Shown here in pieces: positions 43,702-51,820 of a stretch of DNA of 64,000 nt. The position numbers were made by a program, and so were the translations under genes. The notes beneath the pieces were generated by a model. That model was not told the DNA's origin and made no database searches. It saw nothing but the letters and a program-made list of their open reading frames with translations. Numbering within the stretch: position 1 is the first letter of the stretch; each line of letters opens with the position of its first letter. The stretch comes from Pelagibacterium luteolum (lineage in GTDB: Bacteria > Pseudomonadota > Alphaproteobacteria > Rhizobiales > Devosiaceae). The DNA lies in contig NZ_FNCS01000012.1 in assembly GCF_900100665.1 (NCBI RefSeq), forward strand, positions 1 through 64,000. Direction: 5' to 3'.

Positions 43702-44364
43702 ATGAGTCACCGCATCATCATCGTCGACGACCATCCGCTGTTTCGTTCGGCCCTGCGCCAGACGCTGGAAGGAACGGATGCCGACACGGCGTTTGAAGAG
43801 GCCGGCGACATCGAGGGGCTGACCTCGGCACTCGAAGCCAATCGCGATTGCGACCTCGTGCTGCTCGATCTCAACATGCCGGGCGTGCGTGGGTTCTCGG
43901 GGCTCCTCTTGCTGCGCGCGCAGTTTCCCGAAATCCCGGTGATGATCGTATCGGCTGTCGAGGATGTTTCGATCATCCGCCGCTGTTTCGATCTGGGCGC
44001 TTCGGGGTTCCTCTCGAAGTCCGAAAGCGCGGCGCGCATCCGGCAATCGATCGATACGATCCTTGCAGGCGGGCTTTGGGTGCCCGAGGGTGTCTCGCTC
44101 GATGGCGACGACGAACAGGCCGAGGTGCTGGCACGACTCGGCACGCTCACACCGCAGCAGATCCGCGTCCTGATGATGCTCTCGGACGGACTGATGAACA
44201 AGCAGATCGCCTATGAGCTTTCGATTTCCGAGGCGACGGTCAAGGCGCACGTCTCGGCGATCCTGCAAAAGCTCGGGGTCGACAGCCGCACCCAGGCGGT
44301 GATTGCGTCGTCCAAGATCGAGCAGGGACATTTTTCGCAATTGTTCGAGAGCGCCGAAAGCTAG
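43702..44364 (+). CDS. LuxR-family response regulator
   Basis: 220 aa. The receiver domain has acidic pair D9/D10 (IIIVDDHPLF), phosphoacceptor D56 in LVLLDLNMPG, and Lys in GFLSKSESA. The C-terminal LuxR/FixJ helix-turn-helix (LTPQQIRVLMMLSDGLMNKQIAYELSISEATVKAHVSAIL) binds DNA. ATG 43702 has GAGG eleven bases upstream. A hybrid histidine kinase is encoded at 46425-48038, and the pair may form one signalling path, although they are separated by four genes. Confidence 0.92.
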   Translation: MSHRIIIVDDHPLFRSALRQTLEGTDADTAFEEAGDIEGLTSALEANRDCDLVLLDLNMPGVRGFSGLLLLRAQFPEIPVMIVSAVEDVSIIRRCFDLGASGFLSKSESAARIRQSIDTILAGGLWVPEGVSLDGDDEQAEVLARLGTLTPQQIRVLMMLSDGLMNKQIAYELSISEATVKAHVSAILQKLGVDSRTQAVIASSKIEQGHFSQLFESAES

Positions 44365-44871
44365 GCTGAGCACGTGCGCAATCGCCCTCCGGCATTGCCA
44401 TCGGGTCCCCGGCGATTTCAAAGACGGCATGGGGCGATGAACGCTCCGCATGATTTTTGTTTTATATGAAGCGATCATCGCCCCATGCGTCCGGGATTTT
44501 GGGCTTATGGCGGCGTCTCGGGCTGGGGATTGTTGGAAGTCTCGGTTGCCCGATCCTCCCGGTGCCCCTCCGGGTTTCCCCGGTACGACGTGGACCTCGC
44601 AATCCACATCCGGCCATCCGTCCGCTTTGGGCCTTCCCTGCGGCGACCCCCAAGGAACCCGAACCAAACCCGCCCAAACGTTCGTTGCGCTTGCGTCCAT
44701 CAACGCGGGTTCGTTGGGGGATTATGGGGAAGATCGAGAGGGCGGGGATAAGTTATTTTTAGGGTGAGGGTGGTTGAGGGGGCGCTGAGACGCGGAGCCA
44801 CAGGTGACCGATACCGCCCCGCGTTCGAAATCATCACTGACTTTCGGCGCGGGGCGAATGTGTGCCGCTGG
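44365..44871. other. Gene-poor 507-bp stretch with GC hairpins
   Basis: No frame here is convincing. The region has several short GC inverted repeats, such as CCCGG-tgcccct-CCGGG near 44560, and a proline/arginine-rich plus-strand frame from ATG 44466 to 44762 (98 codons). That frame lacks a ribosome binding site and has codon use unlike its neighbours. A repetitive intergenic element or a structured RNA cannot be excluded; no terminator T-run was found. Confidence 0.4.
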
Positions 44872-45297
44872 CTATTGCGGCAGAGCCTCGGGGGCGTACT
44901 GGGCGGCGAATTCGGGGCTGGGGGGGATGGGTTTGATGACGTCGATCAAAATGCCGTTGGGGTCGGTGAGGATGAAGTGGCGCTGGCCGAAATCTTCGTC
45001 GCGGATGTCGAGGACAATGTTCGCTTTGGCGTCTTTGAGTTGGGCATAGGCGGCGTCGACGTCTTCGACTTCAAAGCTCAGCAGGGCGCCACCGGTCTGG
45101 CCGCGATGGGCTTCGGGGATCGTCGCGTGGTCCTTGGCCAGAACGGCGAAATTGAACGCCGGGTTGGCCGTCGATTGCAGATGGACGTACCAATCGCTGT
45201 CGAACAGCGTCTTGAAGCCGAAATGGTCGACATAAAAAGCGGCGGAGGTCGTCACGTTATCGGTCATGATGACGGGATAGAAGCTGGTCGGACGCAT
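44872..45297 (-). CDS. VOC-family (glyoxalase/bleomycin-resistance-like) protein
   Basis: 141 aa. The vicinal-oxygen-chelate fold is indicated by [52 protein letters not shown] and [15 protein letters not shown]. Metal ligands would be His/Glu at the corresponding strands, but they cannot all be confirmed by eye. ATG 45297 follows AAAGGA; a longer frame to 45420 crosses the operator and is rejected. It is divergent from a TetR gene with twin operators between them, so it is very likely repressed by that protein. Confidence 0.85.
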   Translation of the reverse strand: MRPTSFYPVIMTDNVTTSAAFYVDHFGFKTLFDSDWYVHLQSTANPAFNFAVLAKDHATIPEAHRGQTGGALLSFEVEDVDAAYAQLKDAKANIVLDIRDEDFGQRHFILTDPNGILIDVIKPIPPSPEFAAQYAPEALPQ

Positions 45298-45322
45298 GGG
45301 GGTTTCCTTTCGCTTGAAACAA

Positions 45323-45368
45323 ACATACTGTCTGTATGTATGATTGAAATAACATACAGGCAGTATGT
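45323..45368. promoter_or_regulatory. Twin palindromic operators of TetR regulator
   Basis: Two 17-bp palindromes share the pattern ACATAC-N5-GTATGT, at 45323-45339 and 45352-45368, centred 29 bp apart in the gap between the VOC and TetR genes. The second ends directly at the TetR start codon. Near-identical arms repeated in a divergent promoter are a strong sign of TetR-type autoregulation with control of both genes. Confidence 0.8.
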
Positions 45369-45962
45369 ATGCAAGTGGTATTGAAACGGCGTTCGAACAA
45401 GGATCGCTCTGAGGGCACACGCGCGGCCCTGGTGGCGGCGGGGCGTGATCTGTTTGTCGAGCGGCCCTATGCCGACATCGGGACGCCCGAAATCGTGGCC
45501 AAGGCAGGGGTAACGCGGGGCGCGCTCTACCATCACTTCGCCGACAAGCGCGAATTGTTCGCTGCCGTGGTGGATGCGGAAGCTGCGGCGGTGGCGCGCG
45601 ATATCATCCAGTCATCGCCCGATCCCACATCGGCCATGGAGGCGTTGATGGCCGGCGGCAGAGCCTATCTCGATGCCATGGCGGCGCCGGGGCGCACACG
45701 GCTTTTGCTGCTCGAAGGGCCGGCGGTGCTCGGACACGCCGAGGCGAAATCGATAGATATGTGCCACAGCGCCAGCGCGCTGCGCGATGGGCTGGCCTAT
45801 GCGATAGAGACCGGGGCGCTGCAAAAGCTGGCGCTCGATCCGTTGACTGCAATGATTTCGGCAGCGTTCGATGCCGCAGCACTCGACATCGAGGCGGGCG
45901 GAAGCCGAGCGGATTGGGAAAAAAGCCTCGAAGCGATGATCAGGGGGCTGGCGCCGGCCTGA
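45369..45962 (+). CDS. TetR-family regulator
   Basis: 197 aa. The N-terminal TetR helix-turn-helix ([48 protein letters not shown]) is clear, and the C-terminal ligand domain is helical and divergent. It begins directly after the second operator, so bound protein would occlude its own ribosome binding region. Divergent from the VOC gene and convergent with the GNAT gene, three bases apart. The inducer is unknown. Confidence 0.9.
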   Translation: MQVVLKRRSNKDRSEGTRAALVAAGRDLFVERPYADIGTPEIVAKAGVTRGALYHHFADKRELFAAVVDAEAAAVARDIIQSSPDPTSAMEALMAGGRAYLDAMAAPGRTRLLLLEGPAVLGHAEAKSIDMCHSASALRDGLAYAIETGALQKLALDPLTAMISAAFDAAALDIEAGGSRADWEKSLEAMIRGLAPA

Positions 45963-45965
45963 CGT

Positions 45966-46421
45966 TCAATCGAGCGGCAGGGCCATGGTCCAGCTTTCGC
46001 GCTGGCCGAACGGCTCGGACGATTGCCGGGTGAAGCCGTGCTTTTGATAGAGTGCGACAGCAGCGTCATTTTCACGGAAGACACCAAGCGCGATGTGCCG
46101 GCAACCCGCCTCTCGGGCAGCGGACTTGAGGGCGTGCATCAGCGCGTCGGCCAGCCCGGTTCTGCGCGCGGCCGGGCGCACGTAAAACCCGTGGATCGTT
46201 CCGGTTGCGCCAAACACACGCAGGAATGCGTTCGCTTCGTCGTTTCCGGCGACGAAGACATGAGCGCCCGATGCGATGGCATCGGCATAAGCCGTAATCG
46301 GGATGGTGCTTTCGTCATCGAGCGGCGTCATGAACGCTTCGGGATGATTGGCGATGGCTTCGAGTGAAAGCGTCCGCCAGAGCGCAGCGTCGTTCGGCGC
46401 AAGGCGTCGGACGAGGACCAT
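45966..46421 (-). CDS. GNAT-family N-acetyltransferase
   Basis: 151 aa. GNAT motifs: residues around IHGFYVRPAARRTGLADALMHAL (motif A with R/Q-x-x-G-x-G/A acetyl-CoA loop) and IALGVFRENDAAVALYQKHGFTRQ (motif B). Substrate unknown. It lies 3 bp downstream of the hybrid kinase stop codon on the same strand, so the two may be co-transcribed. Confidence 0.87.
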   Translation of the reverse strand: MVLVRRLAPNDAALWRTLSLEAIANHPEAFMTPLDDESTIPITAYADAIASGAHVFVAGNDEANAFLRVFGATGTIHGFYVRPAARRTGLADALMHALKSAAREAGCRHIALGVFRENDAAVALYQKHGFTRQSSEPFGQRESWTMALPLD

Positions 46422-46424
46422 CCG

Positions 46425-48038
46425 CTAAAGCTGCTTGCTCATCTGGGTGAGTAGGGCACGCAGCGCTGCGGGTTTGACGGGCTTGTTGAGCACGGGCGTG
46501 CCGCGCGTTTCGGCGAGTTGGCGGACGGCAGGGGTCTGGTCGGCGGTGACGAGGACGGTGGGGAGATGGCCGCCGACGATCTGTTTGAGCCATTCGATGG
46601 CATCCAGCCCCGAGGTCTGGTCGAGGTGGTAGTCCATCAAAACGAGATCGGGCACCCAGCCCTCGAGCATGCCCAGTTGCGCGATTTCCTTGAGAGAAGT
46701 CGCGGTACGCACATCGCAGCCCCAGTTTTCAAGCAAGCCGGACATGGCATCGAGGATCGAGCGTTCATTGTCGACGCAGAGGACGTGCAGTCCGTCGAAC
46801 TGGCTCGGCGCGCGCTGCGGCGCTTCTTCGACCGGCTGCGGAGTAAGCTTGCCGTCCTTGACCAACGGTACGAATACCGAAAACCGTGAGCCGGCGCCGA
46901 CCTTGCTTTCGATATCCATGGGATGATCGAGCGCGGCAACGATGCGCTGCACGATCGAGAGGCCCAGGCCCAAGCCCGGCGCAATGCGGGCGCCCTGTTC
47001 GAGGCGGGAGAACTCGGTGAAGATCAATTGGTGCTGGTGCCGATCGATGCCGATGCCGGTATCGATGACGTCGAGCCGAACCGTGTCGCCGCGCTGGCGG
47101 CAGCCGACCAGGACGCGGCCACCGGGGCGGGTGTATTTGACGGCGTTCGAGACGAGGTTCTGGATGACGCGCGCCAACAGCATACGATCGGACCGGACCG
47201 AAAACGAAGCGCCAACGACGCGCAGCTCGATATTTTTCTCGTTGGCCAGCGGCTGGAACTCGACTTCGATTTTCTTGAGCAGGTCGAGGATATCGAAATT
47301 GGTGCGCGAGACCTTGAGCGCGCCCGAATCCATACGCGAAATGTCGAGGAGGGTCGACATGATGTCTTCGACGGCGTTGAGCGCGGCGTCGATCGAGCCG
47401 GCGAGATCCGCCGTGGGCGTGCCGCGCGTGCGTTCGAACAGCGTCGAGGTGTAGAGCCGGGCGGCGTTGAGCGGTTGCAGCAGGTCGTGGCTGGCGGCGG
47501 CGAGAAAGCGGGTCTTTTCGTGATTGGCGGCGTCGGCCTTGGCGCGCGCCTTTTCCAGTTCGGCATTGAGGATCGTCAGGGCGCGGGTGCGATCGTTGAC
47601 CCGCGCTTCGAGGGTGTGGTTGATCTGTTCGAGCGCCGCTTCGGCACGTGCGCGGTCGGTGACATCGGAGAACGAGACGACAAGACTGCCATCGCTCATG
47701 CGGCTCGTGTGAATTTCGAGCTGGTTGCCGGCCATGTTGGAGCGCTGGGTGAGCGTCGTTGGCTCGGATGTGATCAGGCGTCGGCGTTGGCTGGCCAGAA
47801 CGGCGGGCGTGCCGGGTCCCAGATCGCCGCGGCGGGCGATGAACAAAAGGACGTCATCTATAGAGGTGCCCGGTACCGATAGATCGGCCGGAAGCGCCAG
47901 CCCGGACCGATAGGTTGCATTGGAGACGACCAGCCGCATGTCGGCGTCGTAAACCGCGATGCCATAGGGCAAGTGGTTGATCGGTCCCGACAGGGCGGGG
48001 CCGTCGAACGGATGCGGCTGGCGGGTCGGCTCGACCAT
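46425..48038 (-). CDS. Hybrid sensor histidine kinase
   Basis: 537 aa, cytosolic. An N-terminal PAS-like domain (LPYGIAVYDADMRLVVSNATYR) and coiled coil lead into a HisKA domain with the phosphorylated His at about 184 (AASHDLLQPLNAARL) and a HATPase_c domain (NLVSNAVKYTRPGG, DTGIGI, GLGLGLSIV). A C-terminal receiver has the phosphoacceptor Asp at about 469 (LVLMDYHLDQ). This resembles NahK/ErcS-type kinases that work with LuxR-family regulators. A response regulator at 43702 is the best candidate partner. The signal is unknown. Confidence 0.9.
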   Translation of the reverse strand: MVEPTRQPHPFDGPALSGPINHLPYGIAVYDADMRLVVSNATYRSGLALPADLSVPGTSIDDVLLFIARRGDLGPGTPAVLASQRRRLITSEPTTLTQRSNMAGNQLEIHTSRMSDGSLVVSFSDVTDRARAEAALEQINHTLEARVNDRTRALTILNAELEKARAKADAANHEKTRFLAAASHDLLQPLNAARLYTSTLFERTRGTPTADLAGSIDAALNAVEDIMSTLLDISRMDSGALKVSRTNFDILDLLKKIEVEFQPLANEKNIELRVVGASFSVRSDRMLLARVIQNLVSNAVKYTRPGGRVLVGCRQRGDTVRLDVIDTGIGIDRHQHQLIFTEFSRLEQGARIAPGLGLGLSIVQRIVAALDHPMDIESKVGAGSRFSVFVPLVKDGKLTPQPVEEAPQRAPSQFDGLHVLCVDNERSILDAMSGLLENWGCDVRTATSLKEIAQLGMLEGWVPDLVLMDYHLDQTSGLDAIEWLKQIVGGHLPTVLVTADQTPAVRQLAETRGTPVLNKPVKPAALRALLTQMSKQL

Positions 48039-48180
48039 TTCCGGGACCTCTCAGGTTCGTCCTGTCGTGGCCCTTCGAGAGGATCGATGTCAAGCTATCC
48101 CAATGGACAATAGGCTCAATTTGGCGCTAGCGTCGTCAGCGCCCCATGCTCGGGGCAGAGACTGGACAGGAGACGAACCC

Positions 48181-48627
48181 ATGTCACTTCTAAAGGAATT
48201 CAAGGAATTCGCCATCAAGGGCAATATGGTGGAGCTGGCGATCGGTATCGTCATCGGCACCGCCTTTACCGCCATCGTCAATTCGATCGTCAACGACATT
48301 TTCATGCCACTGGTCGGGTTGATCCTGGGCGGTGTGGATTTTTCCAACCTCTTTATCGTTCTGTCCAATCCCAATGACGTCGCCGTGCCGTCGCTGGCCG
48401 TTGCGCAGGAACTGGGCATCGCAACGCTCAATATCGGCCTGTTCATCAACGCCACTGTGCGGTTTACAGTGATCGCTATCGTTCTGTTCATGCTGGTCAA
48501 GCTGATCAATCGCCTGCGCCGTGAAAAAGCCGCCGAGCCTGCGCCCGAAGTGCCCCCCGCACCCTCGCGCGAAGAAGCGCTGCTCACCGAGATTCGTGAT
48601 GCGTTGCGGGCACGTCCCCTGAACTGA
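48181..48627 (+). CDS. mscL: Large-conductance mechanosensitive channel
   Basis: 148 aa. The amphipathic N terminus (MSLLKEFKEFAIKGNMVELAIGIVIGTAFTAIVNSIVNDI) forms the first pore helix, and FTVIAIVLFMLVKLINRLRR is the second. MscL opens under osmotic downshock to release solutes. AGGAG nine bases upstream supports ATG 48181; the frame extends upstream to 47977 without support. The C-terminal tail is longer and more proline-rich than in E. coli (136 aa). The GC hairpin 17 bp downstream may end its transcript. Confidence 0.94.
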   Translation: MSLLKEFKEFAIKGNMVELAIGIVIGTAFTAIVNSIVNDIFMPLVGLILGGVDFSNLFIVLSNPNDVAVPSLAVAQELGIATLNIGLFINATVRFTVIAIVLFMLVKLINRLRREKAAEPAPEVPPAPSREEALLTEIRDALRARPLN

Positions 48628-48639
48628 TCGCAGACGCTG

Positions 48640-48668
48640 CGCCTCTCCCGGTTTGCCGGGAGGGGCGA
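48640..48668 (+). terminator. Hairpin after mscL
   Basis: CTCCCGG at 48645-48651 and CCGGGAG at 48656-48662 form a stem with a 4-base loop, extendable by flanking GC pairs, starting 18 bp after the mscL stop. No T-run follows, so it resembles a hairpin-stabilised 3' end more than a strict intrinsic terminator. Confidence 0.5.
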
Positions 48669-49136
48669 TCGCGATTTGGGTGAGGCCAATCCTCGCGAAT
48701 CGCCATCTTCCATACAGGACTTGAGACCTAACATGTTAGCGACGTGCTCAACGCTGCACGGCGTGTCTATCGACGAAATAGGTTGTCTGTCTCAAGATTT
48801 ACGTATTACTCCCTATTGCTTTAGTTTTTATAAGACTGTAGTCCTATTTGTAGGTAGTCGAGTCTAGGGAGATTCCCGGACGGCTGATTTGACTGCCTGT
48901 AGCAAACTTCGTGCGCGATTACGCTTACGGATCGCGAGGCGGACCACAGTCTGGAGAATGGCCCTGTAGCGGGCGCCGGGACCGTCGCGTTCCGGCGGAC
49001 ACCATGTCTTTGCCTCTGGTTTGCCGATCTGTGACGGGTCGATGGCTGCTCTCACCGAGCGGTCGAAAACAGACGGTTTAAACGCAAGTGCCCGGCGGCA
49101 ACGCCATTGGAGGGCCCTGCCCAAAGGAGATGGTCA
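48669..49136. other. Intergenic region upstream of response regulator
   Basis: About 470 bp without a convincing gene. An A+T-rich section at 48780-48865 contains a small hairpin-like pattern, CCTA-tttg-TAGG within GACT...AGTC, and could hold the promoter of the regulator at 49137. A minus-strand frame at 48864-49124 is arginine-rich with no ribosome binding site and is discounted. Confidence 0.35.
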
Positions 49137-49772
49137 ATGACTGCCGAAATTTCCTACCGCCCCTTTCTCAACCGCGACCGGCTGGTCCATATCGGCGATA
49201 GCGACGTGTCGACATGCCAATCGCTCGACGTGCTGTTCAAGCTCGAAGGGTTTCAGACCGTCGTGTCGCGCAACAGCGATGAGTTCATCGCTCGCTTCGG
49301 GCAGCGGCGGCCCGATGTCGTGATCCTCAATTTCAGGCTGATGGGTGAGGACATGATGCCGGCGCTGCGGCGCATCAAGGACATGCGCGCGGGCATCCCC
49401 GTCTTCATGCTCGCCGATGCGCCCGACGTGGACGGGACGGTCGAAGCCATGCGATCGGGTGCCAGTGATGTGTTCGTCAAGCCCGTCGACAATGAGCGCT
49501 TCGTGCGCGCCGTGCGCGAAACGCTGCGCCGCGACGTGCATCTCAATGCCGCCAGCGAGGGGCAGCGCGATGTGGAGATCCGGGGCTTTGCCCAATTGAC
49601 CCCGCGCGAACGCGAGGTGCTGCAACTTGTAACCAACGGCCAATCCAACAAGGAAGCGGGGCGCGAACTGGGCATCTCCCCGCGCACTATAGAGGTGCAC
49701 CGGGCGAGGGTCATGGACAAGCTCGGCGCGCGCAACACCGCCGACCTGATCCGCATCGTTCTAACGAGTTAG
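49137..49772 (+). CDS. FixJ/LuxR-type regulator with atypical receiver
   Basis: 211 aa. The receiver-like domain has GDSD near residues 20-23 and a Lys in DVFVKPVD, but the phosphoacceptor position is Asn (N65 in VVILNFRLMGED) instead of Asp. The C-terminal FixJ/LuxR helix-turn-helix is complete (LTPREREVLQLVTNGQSNKEAGRELGISPRTIEVHRARVMDKLGARN). ATG 49137 has AAAGGAG eight bases upstream; an extension to 49107 is rejected. Lack of Asp suggests control by something other than phosphorylation. The 3' end overlaps the convergent MarR gene by 4 bp. Confidence 0.9.
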   Translation: MTAEISYRPFLNRDRLVHIGDSDVSTCQSLDVLFKLEGFQTVVSRNSDEFIARFGQRRPDVVILNFRLMGEDMMPALRRIKDMRAGIPVFMLADAPDVDGTVEAMRSGASDVFVKPVDNERFVRAVRETLRRDVHLNAASEGQRDVEIRGFAQLTPREREVLQLVTNGQSNKEAGRELGISPRTIEVHRARVMDKLGARNTADLIRIVLTS

Positions 49773-50221
49773 CCCGCGAGCCCTGCAAGTTGCCCTGCCG
49801 CGAGCGGCCGACCTGAGGCCGCGAGGGCGGCGTCGATCTCGGCGTGGGTCTGGGTCCAAATTGGTACGGCGCGAGCCAGAAGGGCCATGCCCTCGGAGGT
49901 GAGCCCAAGGCGACGGCTGCGACGGTCGGCGGCATCGGGCGCGACCGTAAGGAGCCCGCGCCGTTCGAGCGGCTTGAGGGCCGCGGTCAGCGTCGTCCGG
50001 TCCATGGCCAGAAGATTGGCGACGGACCCCAGGGTCGGAGGCTCGGGGCGGTTGAGGGACATCAGGAGCGAGAACTGGCCATTGGTGAGGTCCAGCGGCC
50101 GGAAGGCGTCATCGAACCGTCGCGCAAGGGTGCGTGCCGCGCGCTGGGTGGCCAGGCACAGGCAGGTGTCGCGAACATGGAGGGTCGTGGCGTAGGGTAT
50201 TGGGGCGAGTGTCTTTGACAT
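49769..50221 (-). CDS. MarR-family regulator
   Basis: 150 aa. Winged-helix features: LTNGQFSLLMSLNRPEPPTLGSVANLLAMDRTTLTAALKPLERRGLLTV and DRRSRRLGLTSEGMALL, the family DNA-binding wing. It starts 80 bp from the divergent tandem DUF1428 gene, with a 16-bp palindrome in between, so it probably represses both itself and the DUF1428-GST operon. Two cysteines near the N terminus (DTCLCLA) could be redox-sensitive; this is a suggestion from sequence only. Confidence 0.88.
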   Translation of the reverse strand: MSKTLAPIPYATTLHVRDTCLCLATQRAARTLARRFDDAFRPLDLTNGQFSLLMSLNRPEPPTLGSVANLLAMDRTTLTAALKPLERRGLLTVAPDAADRRSRRLGLTSEGMALLARAVPIWTQTHAEIDAALAASGRPLAAGQLAGLAG

Positions 50222-50230
50222 GTCACGATC

Positions 50231-50246
50231 ATGTTGATATCAACAT
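50231..50246. promoter_or_regulatory. 16-bp palindrome, probable MarR operator
   Basis: ATGTTGATATCAACAT at 50231-50246 is a perfect palindrome, 9 bp upstream of the MarR start and 55 bp upstream of the DUF1428 start. Position, length and symmetry fit a dimeric MarR binding site. Confidence 0.75.
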
Positions 50247-50301
50247 AAATGTCAATGCGACGCCGTGACCGGGGGCCGGCTGTCTGCGAAGGGAGATTGT
50301 C

Positions 50302-51018
50302 ATGACCTATGTGATGGGTTTTGTCGCCGCTGTTCCAAATGCCAACAGGGACGACTACCGGAAGTTTGCCGCGGACTCGGTCGACTATTTCAAAGGGCTC
50401 GGCGCCACGCGCATGCTCGAGACCTGGGCCGATGATGTACCCAAGGGCGAAAAGACCGACTTTTACCGCGCCGTTGCTGCGAAAGACGACGAAGCGATCG
50501 TTTTCTCGCTCCAGTCGTTTCCCGACAAGGCAACTGCCGACGCGGCCAATGAGAAGATGATGAACGACCCGGCCATGGCCGACATGGGCGCCAAGATGCC
50601 CTTTGACGGTGCGCGGATGATTTATGGTGGGTTCGAGGCGATGTCCGAGCACGAGGGCAAGGGCCATGCAGGCTATGTCGAGGGCTCGGTAATCGCGGTG
50701 CCCAATACCGCGCGAGATGCCTATCAGGCCTATACCAACGCTATGTCCGAGATGTTCATCGAAAGCGGCGCGGTGCGCAGCGTCGATGCCTGGGGCGACA
50801 TGGTGCCAGACGGCAAGCAGACCGATTTCAAGAAAGCGGTTGCCGCAAAGCCTGACGAGACCGTGGTGTTTGGCTGGATCGAATGGCCGTCCAAGGCCGT
50901 GCGCGACGCTGCCTGGGGCAAGCTGATGGCCGACCCGCGCATGCAGGCCGAAACGGCGCCGGGGATCGATGAATCGCGTCGCATATTTGGTGGGTTTGTA
51001 CCCATCCTCGACGCCTGA
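50302..51018 (+). CDS. Tandem DUF1428 protein
   Basis: 238 aa made of two homologous halves, each a DUF1428 domain (alpha/beta ferredoxin-like). The first half starts MTYVMGFVAAVPNANRDDYRKFA and has the family LETWADDVPKGEKTDF; the second starts GYVEGSVIAVPNTARDAYQAYT with VDAWGDMVPDGKQTDF. Standard members are about 120 aa, so this is an internal duplication. Role unknown. It is the first gene of an operon with a GST (TGATG overlap at 51016-51020), under probable MarR control. Confidence 0.85.
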   Translation: MTYVMGFVAAVPNANRDDYRKFAADSVDYFKGLGATRMLETWADDVPKGEKTDFYRAVAAKDDEAIVFSLQSFPDKATADAANEKMMNDPAMADMGAKMPFDGARMIYGGFEAMSEHEGKGHAGYVEGSVIAVPNTARDAYQAYTNAMSEMFIESGAVRSVDAWGDMVPDGKQTDFKKAVAAKPDETVVFGWIEWPSKAVRDAAWGKLMADPRMQAETAPGIDESRRIFGGFVPILDA

Positions 51019-51653
51019 TGATCACCGTCTGGACCTATGATTGGGTGCCCAACGGGCCGCGTGGCCACGTCCGTGACATTCGGCTGCGATGGGCGCTCGA
51101 AGAGGCGGGATTGGACTATGTCGTCAAATCGGTGCCCTTCGATGGTCGTGGTCCGGACCATATCGCCCGCCAACCCTTTGGGCAGATCCCGTTCATCGAC
51201 GATGGCGAGGTCACGCTCTTTGAAAGCGGAGCGTGCCTTCTCTACATCGCGCGTAAGAGTGAGGTCTTGATGCCGCGCGATGGTAAAGGCGAGGCCGACG
51301 TCACCCAATGGCTGATCGCGGCACTCAATTCAGTCGAGATGGTTTCGGTGCCCTGGTGGTTCATCGACAAGCCCGGGCAGGGCGATAACCCCCTGGGCGG
51401 CTGGCTGCGCAGCCGCTTCGAACGCCTCGATGCAGCACTGGGCGATCGCGACTGGTTTGCGCAGTCGGGCTTTTCGGTCGCCGACATCATGATGGCCGAC
51501 ACGCTGCGCGTGCCCCTCAAGCGCGGCGCGCTCGATACCTATCCCAAGCTCATCGCCTATGTCGAACGCGCCCTTGCCCGCCCGGCCTTCAAGAAAGCCT
51601 ATGACGACCAACTGGCCCATTTCGCGGCCGGGGACCGAGCGCGGGCAAGTTGA
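51018..51653 (+). CDS. Glutathione S-transferase family protein
   Basis: 211 aa. An N-terminal thioredoxin-like domain (ITVWTYDWVPNGPRGHVRDIRLRWALEEAGL, IPFIDDGEVTLFESGACLLYIARK) is followed by a helical C-terminal domain (RFERLDAALGDRDWFAQSGFSVADIMMADTLRVPL). The usual glutathione-binding P and E/S residues are in QIPFIDDGEVTLFES. It is coupled to the tandem DUF1428 gene and probably induced with it, suggesting detoxification of an electrophile. Substrate unknown. Confidence 0.87.
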   Translation: MITVWTYDWVPNGPRGHVRDIRLRWALEEAGLDYVVKSVPFDGRGPDHIARQPFGQIPFIDDGEVTLFESGACLLYIARKSEVLMPRDGKGEADVTQWLIAALNSVEMVSVPWWFIDKPGQGDNPLGGWLRSRFERLDAALGDRDWFAQSGFSVADIMMADTLRVPLKRGALDTYPKLIAYVERALARPAFKKAYDDQLAHFAAGDRARAS

Positions 51654-51820
51654 CATAGGGAACGGAGGGTGGTCTCTTTTAAGGAGGCTGATACGGCCCG
51701 CCGCTCGCGCCCACTGGGTTTGGTGAACGTATCGATCGATATCCAACGGTTTGACCTTGATGGGCAAGCTGTCGGTAACGCGGGCGCTGACACCGATCTT
51801 GCCCCAGCAAGGATCAGATC

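Noticed and set aside
44466-44762. 98-codon frame in the intergenic region
   Set aside because: No ribosome binding site, atypical composition and no recognisable family; left as part of a gene-free stretch.
46923-47882. Plus-strand frame of 319 codons inside the hybrid kinase gene
   Set aside because: Antisense shadow; the kinase motifs on the other strand are decisive.
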